Origin: Clostridia bacterium
Lineage (GTDB): Bacteria > Bacillota_A > Clostridia > Oscillospirales > UBA929
Reading direction: 5' to 3'
NCBI GenBank assembly: GCA_026001245.1
Contig: BNZR01000027.1
Span: 1 to 19,973, forward strand
Length of the DNA stretch: 19,973 bases
Under the pieces are notes generated by a model. The model saw only the letters and a program-made list of their open reading frames with translations, did no database searches and had not been told where the DNA came from. Shown one piece after another: positions 1-8,300 of this stretch. Position 1 is the stretch's first letter. The number at the start of each line of letters is the position of its first letter. The position numbers and the translations under genes were made by a program.

Positions 1-2486
1 TCTACATCCGTTGCAGTTAGACATTGGAATGCATCTTTGACCGAGAACTTCTCAACATAACGTAATTGCTGCTTGACATCAAATCGCTCTTGTATAAGCT
101 CCGATACTTGTGACGATAATTCATCTACCAGTCCGGCGCGGAACGCCTCTGCATCGCTCCACTTGACGTCTTGTAGACCTTGTACGATTCTGCACTTATA
201 AATAAACGCGCGTTCAGCTAACGAGCCTGTATCCGAAGACTCAATGCCCTGCGGTTTCTGCTTGAAATACTCGATGTTTTGTAGGTAGTCGAACACATAA
301 AAGCAAGTCTTATCTTCGCCCTCCCCAAACAAGTCCTCACAAAGACGTGTGCCGCGTCCGAACATTTGCCAAAACTTCGTCTTGGAAAGTATGCGCTTGA
401 AGAACACGAGATTTAGGATTTCCGGCACATCAATCCCTGTGTCGAGCATATCTACGGAGATGGCGATTTGCGGGTCGCTGTTTTTTTTCTTGAAATTCTT
501 TAATAAATCCTCGGCTCTGCCATCGCTCTTGTAGTCTATAACACGGGCAAAGTTCCCCTTGTACTGCGGGTAGAGGATATTAAACTGCTGTTCTATAAAT
601 TCGGCGTGTCTGTGGTTGCGGGCGAAGATTATGGTTTTGCCGAGCCTGTCGCCGCCCTCGATCTTAAGTCCCATTTTCATAAGGTCTTGAATCACACGGC
701 GGCAAGTGTCCACATTAAAGAAAACCCTGTTGACTTCCTCACCGGAAATAAAGTCAGGCGTCTCCTCTTCCGATTCAAAAACATCGTCAAGAGCCAACTG
801 CTCCTCTTGGGTGAGTTCCTTTTTAAGGATACCCTCCATCGGGATTTTATAAGTCTTTTCTATGCAGTGATAATCCGATAAGAATTCCTCTGCGACAGCC
901 GTGTCATACTCGTAAGCGTATGTCGGCATATTATTTTCCATCTCAAAGAAGTCATAGGTATTCCTGTCAACCTCCGTTTTCGGCGTTGCGGTCAAACCGA
1001 TGACAAGTGCATCGAAATACTCGAAGATGGCGCGGTATTTTCTAAAAATGCTCCTGTGCGCCTCATCAACAATAATAAGGTCGAAGTGAGCGGGAGTAAA
1101 AAGCTTCTTCCCGTCCTCTGTCTTCATCTTATCAATAGCGTTCATAATAGTCGGGTACGTTGAAAAGACTGCGCGGTCGGTCGGCTTTTCATTGCCCATA
1201 TATTTCAACAGGTTGCAAGTCGTGAGATTGGGCAGACTCTTATTGAAGGCATCTTTTGCTTGGCTGACGAGTTCTACACGGTCGGCAAGAAAAAGGACGT
1301 TCGTAACCCACCTGTGGCGCGATAAAACATCAACAATACTTGCGGCAACGCGAGTTTTACCCGTGCCTGTCGCCATAACGAGCAGAGCCTTTCGGCGTTT
1401 ATCAGAGAAGTCTTTGCAGACGCGCTGAATGGCTATCTTCTGATAGTCGCGGTTGGTAATCATCTCGTCAATGCCCAGTTGCCCAAACTCGCGCCGACTG
1501 TCACGCCGACCGATAATTCGCTCCATATCCTCTTTTGCGAACACAGAATAAACCTGTCGTTCGGGATAATCAAAATCGTCCCAGAACCAAGTTTCATAGC
1601 CGTTTGTATAGAAGATTAACGGACGTTGCCCTGTCATTCGCTCAAGGCAGTCGGCATATTGCTTGGCTTGCTGCTTGCCTTCTTTTGCACTTCGCGAAGT
1701 GCGTTTTGCCTCCGCTATCGCCAGTGGCTTGCCGTTGTCGCCGTACAGTACATAGTCCACGCGACCATTGCCGTTAGGGTTGTGACTTGAAATAGGCATA
1801 CCGACAACCGCTACCTCTTCGAGGCAGTTCTTGCCGAAAACCCATCCCGCCGCTTTAAGGTCAACATCTATGAGCGTCTTGCGGGTTTCGTCCTCGTTAA
1901 TAGGCTTTTGAGAGAACGTCCGTGCCTCGGTATTACGCGCTTTTAACTGCTCCATTTCAGCTGACAAACTTTTGACTTGTTCTATCAGTTTTTCGCTTTC
2001 AGTTGACTTGTTGTCCAGTTCGGACTTCAAACGGTCAACTTCAGCAGTAGACACTGCTTTTTCGGCGGGAAGAACAGACTCGGAGAAAGACCGCTCCTCA
2101 TATGTCGCGCCATAGCAGTAGTCAATAAAGCCAATAAAATCGAACAAATTTGACAGCGAAACAACAGCCTCGTTCCGCTTAATTCCCTTGCCTGTGTGCG
2201 CCGCAAGGTTGCCGAGCTTCACAATATATTTTAACTTGTTCACGATGTCCGCATCCACCCCGTCAGTGAATGTGGGATTGTAAATCAAAGCCGAAAGGTT
2301 GTCGTTGAACGGCAAAGTAAGCGAACTGTCCGCAGAGTATAGCCACTTGACGGCGAGTTCTACGCTCTTGCGGCACGCAAGCGCACAAAGAGCAGGACTG
2401 ACCGCCACGGACGTTTCAGCCTCAACACACGCATCGGCGAACGCCGCAAATTCCGTTTTCGGCTTTAAGAACTCAAAATTTGTCAT
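1..2486 (-). CDS. hsdR: Type I restriction enzyme, R (restriction/translocase) subunit, 3' end outside window
   Basis: This is the DNA-cleaving and translocating subunit of a type I R-M complex. The frame is open from the ATG at 2486 to the left edge, about 828 codons, so the C-terminus is missing. Visible in order: an N-terminal helical DUF4145-like region (about residues 15-110), a coiled-coil stretch (about 145-185), a PD-(D/E)xK nuclease motif (GRVDY near 243, then EAKR near 256), Walker A ATGTGKT (about 375), the DEAH box VDEAHRS (about 472), motif III-like LTATPK, and motif VI QMFGRGTRL (about 713). An AGGAGG ribosome site lies about 9 bases upstream of the ATG. The gene overlaps the hsdS cassette upstream by 14 bp, so it is the last cistron seen in the operon. 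The identification is firm. Confidence 0.97.
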   Translation of the reverse strand, partial: MTNFEFLKPKTEFAAFADACVEAETSVAVSPALCALACRKSVELAVKWLYSADSSLTLPFNDNLSALIYNPTFTDGVDADIVNKLKYIVKLGNLAAHTGKGIKRNEAVVSLSNLFDFIGFIDYCYGATYEERSFSESVLPAEKAVSTAEVDRLKSELDNKSTESEKLIEQVKSLSAEMEQLKARNTEARTFSQKPINEDETRKTLIDVDLKAAGWVFGKNCLEEVAVVGMPISSHNPNGNGRVDYVLYGDNGKPLAIAEAKRTSRSAKEGKQQAKQYADCLERMTGQRPLIFYTNGYETWFWDDFDYPERQVYSVFAKEDMERIIGRRDSRREFGQLGIDEMITNRDYQKIAIQRVCKDFSDKRRKALLVMATGTGKTRVAASIVDVLSRHRWVTNVLFLADRVELVSQAKDAFNKSLPNLTTCNLLKYMGNEKPTDRAVFSTYPTIMNAIDKMKTEDGKKLFTPAHFDLIIVDEAHRSIFRKYRAIFEYFDALVIGLTATPKTEVDRNTYDFFEMENNMPTYAYEYDTAVAEEFLSDYHCIEKTYKIPMEGILKKELTQEEQLALDDVFESEEETPDFISGEEVNRVFFNVDTCRRVIQDLMKMGLKIEGGDRLGKTIIFARNHRHAEFIEQQFNILYPQYKGNFARVIDYKSDGRAEDLLKNFKKKNSDPQIAISVDMLDTGIDVPEILNLVFFKRILSKTKFWQMFGRGTRLCEDLFGEGEDKTCFYVFDYLQNIEYFKQKPQGIESSDTGSLAERAFIYKCRIVQGLQDVKWSDAEAFRAGLVDELSSQVSELIQERFDVKQQLRYVEKFSVKDAFQCLTATDV

Positions 2487-3024
2487 ATGGTTTGCCTCCT
2501 AAGAAACAGATTTTTACTCTGCCCTGTAAATTTCTGACGTTTCTTACCGCCATCAGTACGGTAAATTTCGATTTGTCGACCTGCCGCACAAAGTCGGCGA
2601 ACCTCTCTTGGAGCGGGAGCGGAACGATTATTATTTGTTCTCTATGGACTATGTTGCGATTAAGTGTTGGCACTCCCGAACCCTCCACAAACCGCTCTAA
2701 CTTAAAAAACTCTATCAAGTGTGCGAGATAAACTACGTTATTACCGTGTAGGTCAACCGAGAAAAGTGTTGTATTCAACGGCCAGTAACCGTCTATTGTA
2801 TAGTAAACCTTTCCGATTGTCCCTGAGCGACCGGTAATAATACCGCCACTTTTTACTCGTTCCTCATCGTGATAACCGAGAACTCCGTTTGAGCCATAGA
2901 CAGGAACGTCCCCCTCACCGCTTCGGTCTTGAACAGGTAGGTCAAAACCTCTCTGAAGTTTAACAACGTTTTCAAATGCCGTTGTCGGTAGCCCTTTGGT
3001 ATTTCGTATCGGCTCTCCAAACAT
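2473..3024 (-). CDS. Half-length hsdS specificity cassette (one TRD), probably silent
   Basis: The 183-aa frame has one target recognition domain followed by the conserved helical motif FADFVRQVDKSKF. It begins with MFGEP, inside the conserved central segment of HsdS (KSRFVEMFGEP in the full-length gene). The same reading frame continues upstream of the ATG as FKSRFVE, and this part overlaps the end of the recombinase gene region. There is no ribosome site before the ATG, so the frame looks like a stored TRD rather than an independent gene, although translational coupling from the recombinase stop 22 bp upstream is possible. Its C-terminal tail after the shared motif differs from that of the full-length HsdS. 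Flanking repeats make it a potential donor for replacing the second TRD of the upstream hsdS. Confidence 0.85.
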   Translation of the reverse strand: MFGEPIRNTKGLPTTAFENVVKLQRGFDLPVQDRSGEGDVPVYGSNGVLGYHDEERVKSGGIITGRSGTIGKVYYTIDGYWPLNTTLFSVDLHGNNVVYLAHLIEFFKLERFVEGSGVPTLNRNIVHREQIIIVPLPLQERFADFVRQVDKSKFTVLMAVRNVRNLQGRVKICFLGGKPYDKF

Positions 3025-3046
3025 CTCGACAAACCGTGATTTGAAA

Positions 3047-4045
3047 CTAACCGATATACTTGCGGTGCGACATCTTCACGTTGTTCTGATTGACCATTGC
3101 GTACTGAAGCGTCGTGTCAATCTTTTGGTGTCCGAGCAACTGCTGAACCTGCTCTATCGGCATACCCTTGTCGATTGCCCGTGTCGCGAGTGTTCGCCGA
3201 AACTTGTGCGGATGGACTTTGGCGATGTTTAACTGCCGTCCCAACTCACGAAGCCGTATTTCCACGCCGCTGATTTCAAGCCGCTTGCAAGGCTTGTTAA
3301 GCGAAACGAACAGCGCGGGATTATCGTCCGCTCGACCGTCAAGGTAGGCTTGAAGGTGTATCTTCGCCCTTGCGTCGAAGTAGACGGGGCGTTCTTTCTC
3401 ACCCTTGCCAAGCACCACGCACTCCCTGTTTTCAAAGTCGATATCCTCCCTGTTCAGTCCGACCATTTCGCCGACACGCATTCCCGTGGAGGTGAGCAAG
3501 TCGATAATCGCCAAGTCGCGGAGCGAACCGCAGTTGTCACGCATTAGCTCCAGTTCCTCGTCCGTGTAGGTTTCCTTGACCGTTTGCCCGGTCTTAACCT
3601 TGTGGATGCGCCGCACAGGGCTTTTGAGGATATAGTTCTCGTCCTCAAGCCACGAAAAGAAGCTCGACAAAATTCGCCTAATGTTATCAATCGTTACCTT
3701 GCTCGCCTTACTGTTCTGCTGATATTCGGCGAGATACTGCCGTAAGTCGTCGGTGGTCATATGTTTAACCGCCTTGCTCGTGTCGTTCAGCATATTTTGT
3801 ATGGTCGAGCGATAATATTTCATCGACTTTTCGGAGCAACCCTCTACCTTCTTTGCGGCGAGGAACGATTCAAGAACGCTCGCATTCGACTTTTCCTCCT
3901 CTTGCCCCGCCGACTGCGCCGGGGCTTTTGTTATTTCTGCGTCATACAGGGTATGGGTCAGCACGTTGTGGAGACGTTCCATTTGCGCGTTGTCGAGGAA
4001 CGCGACCATACCCTGCTCAATTTCGGTGATAAGTTGCTCTTTCAT
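3047..4045 (-). CDS. Tyrosine recombinase embedded in the hsd operon
   Basis: This is a site-specific recombinase of the XerC/D-like phage-integrase family. Counted from the first ATG at 4051 (334 aa), the SAM-like core-binding domain is about residues 55-140 and the catalytic domain about 160-330. Catalytic residues are visible: R192 (TGMRVGE), K around 216, H282-x-x-R285 (HKFRR), H308 (LLGHQ) and Y317 (LQY). I prefer the second ATG at 4045, because AGGAG lies 7 bases before it while the first ATG almost abuts the ribosome site. The gene sits between a full hsdS and a half-hsdS cassette, all on one strand, as in recombinase-associated phase-variable type I R-M loci. Its probable job is rearranging the hsdS repeats, which is inferred from context. 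Confidence 0.93.
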   Translation of the reverse strand: MKEQLITEIEQGMVAFLDNAQMERLHNVLTHTLYDAEITKAPAQSAGQEEEKSNASVLESFLAAKKVEGCSEKSMKYYRSTIQNMLNDTSKAVKHMTTDDLRQYLAEYQQNSKASKVTIDNIRRILSSFFSWLEDENYILKSPVRRIHKVKTGQTVKETYTDEELELMRDNCGSLRDLAIIDLLTSTGMRVGEMVGLNREDIDFENRECVVLGKGEKERPVYFDARAKIHLQAYLDGRADDNPALFVSLNKPCKRLEISGVEIRLRELGRQLNIAKVHPHKFRRTLATRAIDKGMPIEQVQQLLGHQKIDTTLQYAMVNQNNVKMSHRKYIG

Positions 4046-4047
4046 AT

Positions 4048-4094
4048 TCATTCTCCTTTATAATGTCGGCTTTGCCGGATTAACAGGAGAATGA
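4048..4094 (-). promoter_or_regulatory. Inverted repeat that covers the recombinase ribosome binding site
   Basis: In the gap between hsdS and the recombinase, the sense strand reads TCATTCTCCT, 27 bases, then AGGAGAATGA, a perfect 10-bp inverted repeat. A second small dyad (CGGCaaaGCCG) sits inside it. The right arm contains the recombinase Shine-Dalgarno and its first ATG, so the folded mRNA would hide the ribosome site. It might instead be a DNA site bound by the recombinase. The repeat is seen directly and its function is inferred. Confidence 0.6.
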
Positions 4095-4098
4095 TTGC

Positions 4099-5241
4099 CT
4101 ACCCGAAATACCTCTGCATGAGTGCGTTGTACTGGAGTTCCAGCTTTTCAAGCCCCTGCTGTATTTCAAATTTCGATTTGTCGACCTGCCGCACAAAGTC
4201 GGCGAACTTCTCTTGGCGCGGGAGGGGTGGGACTAACACCTTTACTTTCTTAAGCGCGAAAATTTTCATCTCCGCGAAAGTTGTGCCAGAGGCAACTTGC
4301 TGGTAGTTAGCGGTTAGTTGGTCTTTCAAAGCGTACCGAAGATAAAGACCATTGACCTTGTCACCTATCTGCACCCATAACACCCGTCCGTCCTTAATAT
4401 AAAATGGTGTTTCTATGTCTACCATCCACACTTCGCCTTCCGCACAAATTGAAGGAAGGAGCAAGTCACCAACCTTTGGCACACCCGTCATTGCCTTGAG
4501 TTCCTCGTAATGCTTCTCGGCAATGTAATACTTTGGAACGGTAAAACCACCTTTACTCAACAACGTAATTTCAGTTCCCCTAAAGAACGGAACGCCAGTT
4601 TCGGTGAATTCAGAAGCGAATACCCGTCGGCTTGAACCTACATTACCGACATTTTGAAGCTCGTTAACATCCCACCCCATCGGGTTCGTTTCCGGCTCCC
4701 CGAACATCTCGACAAACCGTGACTTGACGAGTGTGTCCAAGTCTGCAAGCTGCTGCCGTCTTAGGGCAACGAGTTCACTCGTTTTATCGAGCCGTTCCGC
4801 AATTACGCACTGGTCGCTAAAGTCAGGCGCGGGTATTAGCGTATTGCCGAGAACCGACTTGATGATAGCCTTGAAAGTGCTGCCCGTGCCGTTAGCGTTG
4901 AGTTCATCCACTCGGCTACGCAGAGCATACAGCAAATAATGCGTATCGCTTACTTCCTCTTTTGCGGTCAGAGCGGCAAGCCCTCGACCAATGCAACACT
5001 TCTCGGTTGCTATATTCAACGCACCAATAGGAGCGCGGACGGAAATTAGAATATCGCCGTCATTAGCGATTTTTGTCGGTTGACTGCACCAATACCGCAC
5101 GGTTGGGTGAAGTTCACCGAAATCGGCATTCCCTTGATAAAAGGGGATACCCTCACCGTCTTGATTGTAGCTGTCCGAACTGGGCGATTGCCCCATATTA
5201 AGGTTACACAGTTCGGAGAGCGGTTTTAGCTTTACGTTCAC
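4099..5241 (-). CDS. hsdS: Type I restriction-modification specificity subunit, full length (two TRDs)
   Basis: The 380-aa DNA-recognition subunit positions HsdM and HsdR on a bipartite target. TRD1 spans about residues 1-150, followed by a conserved central helical region ending KSRFVEMFGEP (about 170-180). TRD2 spans about 185-335, and a C-terminal conserved helix (FADFVRQVDKSKF and on to QRYFG) closes the protein. Length and symmetry are normal for the family. Translation starts at a GTG (5241) with GGAGGT upstream, and GTGA overlaps the stop of the half-hsdS before it. The central and C-terminal conserved parts are repeated at DNA level in the neighbouring half genes, so this copy is the likely expressed acceptor of TRD exchange. 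Confidence 0.95.
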   Translation of the reverse strand: MNVKLKPLSELCNLNMGQSPSSDSYNQDGEGIPFYQGNADFGELHPTVRYWCSQPTKIANDGDILISVRAPIGALNIATEKCCIGRGLAALTAKEEVSDTHYLLYALRSRVDELNANGTGSTFKAIIKSVLGNTLIPAPDFSDQCVIAERLDKTSELVALRRQQLADLDTLVKSRFVEMFGEPETNPMGWDVNELQNVGNVGSSRRVFASEFTETGVPFFRGTEITLLSKGGFTVPKYYIAEKHYEELKAMTGVPKVGDLLLPSICAEGEVWMVDIETPFYIKDGRVLWVQIGDKVNGLYLRYALKDQLTANYQQVASGTTFAEMKIFALKKVKVLVPPLPRQEKFADFVRQVDKSKFEIQQGLEKLELQYNALMQRYFG

Positions 5242-5825
5242 GCCGCCACCTCCAGTCCGTTAAGACCTTTGGCGACAAACCGTGATTTGACCAATAGGTC
5301 GAGTTGCTCAAGCTGCCGTTTACGCTCGGCGATTAACCCGCTCGCCGCGTCAAGTATGGCGGCGATTTTGCGCTGTTTGGGGAAATCCGGGACAACAATC
5401 TCAAACGCACTCAGGGTTGCTTTGTTTAGCGTCGTTCCCTTTACAGCCTTGTTTGTGCCTTTTGCCCAGTCCATGGACGAAAACAGATAATAGATGTAAT
5501 CAGAATAAATGGCCACGACACCTTTATCCAAGAACGCCATTATTGCTTCGTTTGTGTAAATCGGGTCTGTCGTTATAGCCACCTTTCCGAGTGACAGCTT
5601 AAAACTCAATATCACGGTGTTCGGCGGCACGGCTCTTATCCCGCTTTCCTCTACGCCACTGTCGGTTATCGTTTCTTTTGTCGTACCTACATATTTAGAG
5701 TAGGTACTCATATCAGCGATTGAAACCCAGTTATTAGAGCCGTCATTCCAGTAATCGGCTTTTGCGCGAGCGGGTGTTTTCCCCATTTGCAGGTCGAAGA
5801 TTTTATCGAGGCGGTATCTATTCAT
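5238..5825 (-). CDS. hsdS: Half-length HsdS (single TRD)
   Basis: The protein has one TRD and the first part of the central conserved helix, ending LDLLVKSRFV followed by a short unrelated tail (AKGLNGLEVAA) and a stop. It is about half a normal HsdS. The break falls at the same conserved point where the full hsdS and the downstream cassette share an 18-bp repeat, so it looks like the product of a past recombination. I chose the ATG at 5825 because GGAGG lies 9 bases upstream inside the end of hsdM; a TTG one codon earlier is the alternative. Half-HsdS proteins are known to dimerise and work with a symmetric target in some type I systems, so it may be functional. Confidence 0.88.
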   Translation of the reverse strand: MNRYRLDKIFDLQMGKTPARAKADYWNDGSNNWVSIADMSTYSKYVGTTKETITDSGVEESGIRAVPPNTVILSFKLSLGKVAITTDPIYTNEAIMAFLDKGVVAIYSDYIYYLFSSMDWAKGTNKAVKGTTLNKATLSAFEIVVPDFPKQRKIAAILDAASGLIAERKRQLEQLDLLVKSRFVAKGLNGLEVAA

Positions 5826-7344
5826 CAAGCATCGCCTCCAGTTCTTTCAGGCTTTTGGCAATGCGCTTCTCTATGGCGTAAATGTCAGCCATAATCTCGC
5901 GGGTCGGCGGGTAGACTGTCGCTTCGGTTATGGTTTTCTTGTATTTGTTTATAGAAAGGTCGTAGTCGTTGCCGACTATCTCATCTTTCGGTACAAGGAA
6001 GCTCTGGTCGGTGCGTTCACGGCTGGTCTCGGTTTCGGGGCTGTGAAACCGCTCCACTATGTCCTCAATATCGCCACCCGTGCCAAGGTCGGCGCGTTTG
6101 TCGTCAAGGGAGAATCCGTCCGATTTCATATCGTAGAACCAAACGTCCTCGGTGCCGCCTTTGCCCGTTTTGGTGAACACCAAAACGGCGGTTGAAACTC
6201 CGGCATAAGGCTTGAACACACCGCTCGGCATTGAGATAACCGCCCGCAAGTGGTTCTTCTCGATGAGCTCCTTGCGGATAGCCTTGTGCGCGGTGGAAGT
6301 GCCGAAAAGTACGCCGTCCGGCACGATACAGGCACACCGTCCGCCGATGTCAAGCATACGGAGGAACAACGCAAGGAAAAGAAGCTCTGTTTTCTTTGTG
6401 TTCGTTATCGCCATTAGCGACGGTGCAACCGACTCGTGGTCAAGCGAACCTTTGAACGGCGGGTTGGCGAGAACTACGGTATATTTGTCCGCATCGGTGT
6501 TGTCCTTTGACAGCGAGTCGTTAAATGCAATGTTCGCCTCGTCCATATTGTGGAGAATGGTGTTCATCGCGGTTATACGCAACATAGTCTGGTCGGTATC
6601 AAAGCCTGTGAACATCTTCTTTTGAAAGTGGTCACGGGCTCCTTTTGTATTCAAGCGTATTGCCGACTCATTGTTCTTGCGGACGTGTTCGCCCGCGAGG
6701 ATTAGAAAGCCGCCCGTGCCGCAAGCCGGGTCTGCTACTCGGTCGTTAATTTTGGGGTCGATAATACGCACCATCATCTTAATGATATGGCGCGGTGTTC
6801 TAAACTGCCCGATACGACCGGCGGTCTGCAATTTAGATATCATATATTCGTACAAGTCGCCCTTGAGGTCGTTGTCCTTCAGCGGCAACTCGGTTATAGC
6901 CGTTACGACTTTCTGCGTGATGAGCGGGTTTGGCAACATAAAGTTCGCGTTGTCCATATATTTGCCATACGCGCTCTTCTTGCTGATTTTCATACCCTTT
7001 ATGACGTGTTTGTCACCATTCGGCAATTTAACGGTCACGTCCTGCCCCTTTATAAAAGGAAAGACTCGGTCTTTGATAAGGTCATAGAGTTCAGAGGCTT
7101 CCAAGTTCTTAAACTTGCTCCATCTGAGCGCTTGACCATATTCGTCCTGTGGGAAAATGCGTTCGCTTTGCGTTCCTACCAACTCATCGTTGCGTTCGTT
7201 GTTTTCCTCGTTCATATCAAGGGAGCGGATGAAGAACAGGTATGTAAGCTGTTCAATCACCACCAACGGATTTGCGATACCGTAGGAAAACATATCGTCC
7301 CAGATTTTATCAATCATGTTTTTCAGTTCCCCCGTTATTGTCAT
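5818..7344 (-). CDS. hsdM: Type I DNA methyltransferase subunit (N6-adenine)
   Basis: The 508-aa modification subunit transfers methyl groups from S-adenosylmethionine to adenine in the HsdS-defined target. The N-terminal HsdM helical domain covers about residues 1-160. The SAM-binding motif is DPACGTGGF (205-213) and the catalytic motif is NPPF (294-297), both intact. Length is normal for the family. AGGAG lies 8 bases before the ATG. The gene starts 20 bp after immA and overlaps the first hsdS, consistent with one operon. Confidence 0.97.
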   Translation of the reverse strand: MTITGELKNMIDKIWDDMFSYGIANPLVVIEQLTYLFFIRSLDMNEENNERNDELVGTQSERIFPQDEYGQALRWSKFKNLEASELYDLIKDRVFPFIKGQDVTVKLPNGDKHVIKGMKISKKSAYGKYMDNANFMLPNPLITQKVVTAITELPLKDNDLKGDLYEYMISKLQTAGRIGQFRTPRHIIKMMVRIIDPKINDRVADPACGTGGFLILAGEHVRKNNESAIRLNTKGARDHFQKKMFTGFDTDQTMLRITAMNTILHNMDEANIAFNDSLSKDNTDADKYTVVLANPPFKGSLDHESVAPSLMAITNTKKTELLFLALFLRMLDIGGRCACIVPDGVLFGTSTAHKAIRKELIEKNHLRAVISMPSGVFKPYAGVSTAVLVFTKTGKGGTEDVWFYDMKSDGFSLDDKRADLGTGGDIEDIVERFHSPETETSRERTDQSFLVPKDEIVGNDYDLSINKYKKTITEATVYPPTREIMADIYAIEKRIAKSLKELEAMLDE

Positions 7345-7364
7345 ATATTTACTCTCCTAATTTT

Positions 7365-8300
7365 TCATTGTATTTCGAATTCTTCAAGGACAAAGCCTTG
7401 CTTGATTCGATAGACACGGTTTCCGCACTCTTCGCAGTAGGCGGCAGTTTCGTGGTTCACACATTCGCACCGCTCGGAAACCATAAGCCCGGACTTTAAC
7501 GCGCTCCCACAAGCGATGCAGAAGTTTGATGTTGCCGACAATCCACGTTCGTTACCGCAATAAGGGCAACTTCCCGGCTTTCGCAGAGCCGGATGCTTGG
7601 GTTTCGGCAACTTTTGCGTAATGTGGTTGGCAAACGCGAACCGTGCGAACTCATCCATATTACCGAGGTCGCGGCAGATTGCCACGTTTTTGAGGTAGTC
7701 CTCAAAATTCTTAATGGTCAGCACCGCGTTAACAGGCGTGTAGCTGTAATCCTCGGTGGCTTTCCTGTACCGTGACAATGCCGCATCATCGGAAATGCCG
7801 CATATCGCCGCGATGTCGTTCTCATCTACGATGTCGATTTGTCGCATTATCCACTTTGAGGCGAGAACCTCGCCCGCAAAGATGTCCGCTTCAAACTCAA
7901 ACTGCTCGTACTCCTCGCGCGACAACGAGTCGCTCGTAATCCGCGTGTGTCCGTTATCAAGATGTCCCAAGTAGATATGACCTATCTCGTGTATAGCCGT
8001 CCACCGCATTCTCGTCTGAGGAATGTCATCGCCGCTATTGAGAATGATGTCATACTGGTTTGTCTTGGGGTCGTACATCGCCAATCCGTCATTGCTTCGC
8101 ATTACGTGGTCAAGGACATACCGCTCTGACTTCCCGATTTCGTATGCTACATCGTGTACATATTTAAGATGCCAGCCCTGTTTCGCGTGGATTATATCCG
8201 CATAGCACACTGGGAGCCACTTTATCCTAAACTCATTCAGGAAGCGGTGTGCCATATGGAAAACACGATTCGCGGCATCTGAGTTAGGACTTAAAGGCAT
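7365..8300 (-). CDS. ImmA/IrrE-type zinc metalloprotease with C-terminal zinc ribbons
   Basis: The 311-aa protein carries the HExxH metalloprotease motif (HEIGH, 104-108) and a downstream glutamate in EADIFAGE (about 137), the pattern of the ImmA/IrrE family. Some members cleave a partner XRE repressor after DNA damage or another signal. The last 75 residues add two cysteine pairs plus more (CPYCGN, CIACG, CECVN, CEECG), looking like one or two zinc ribbons. The start overlaps the XRE gene by 17 bp, the usual arrangement for a repressor and antirepressor-protease pair. No strong ribosome site precedes the ATG, so coupling to the upstream gene is likely; ATG codon 16 is an alternative start. 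The substrate is inferred to be the adjacent XRE protein. Confidence 0.9.
   Translation of the reverse strand: MPLSPNSDAANRVFHMAHRFLNEFRIKWLPVCYADIIHAKQGWHLKYVHDVAYEIGKSERYVLDHVMRSNDGLAMYDPKTNQYDIILNSGDDIPQTRMRWTAIHEIGHIYLGHLDNGHTRITSDSLSREEYEQFEFEADIFAGEVLASKWIMRQIDIVDENDIAAICGISDDAALSRYRKATEDYSYTPVNAVLTIKNFEDYLKNVAICRDLGNMDEFARFAFANHITQKLPKPKHPALRKPGSCPYCGNERGLSATSNFCIACGSALKSGLMVSERCECVNHETAAYCEECGNRVYRIKQGFVLEEFEIQ

Noticed and set aside
2563..4207. Inverted hsdS repeats allowing inversion, as in classic phase-variable type I loci
   Set aside because: I looked for the shared HsdS segments in opposite orientation; all copies seen in this window are direct, so inversion is not supported here.
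6787..7413. Long plus-strand open frame (208 aa) opposite hsdM
   Set aside because: It lies entirely antisense to the conserved hsdM frame, has no ribosome site, and its translation has no protein-like features. It is a shadow of hsdM codon usage.
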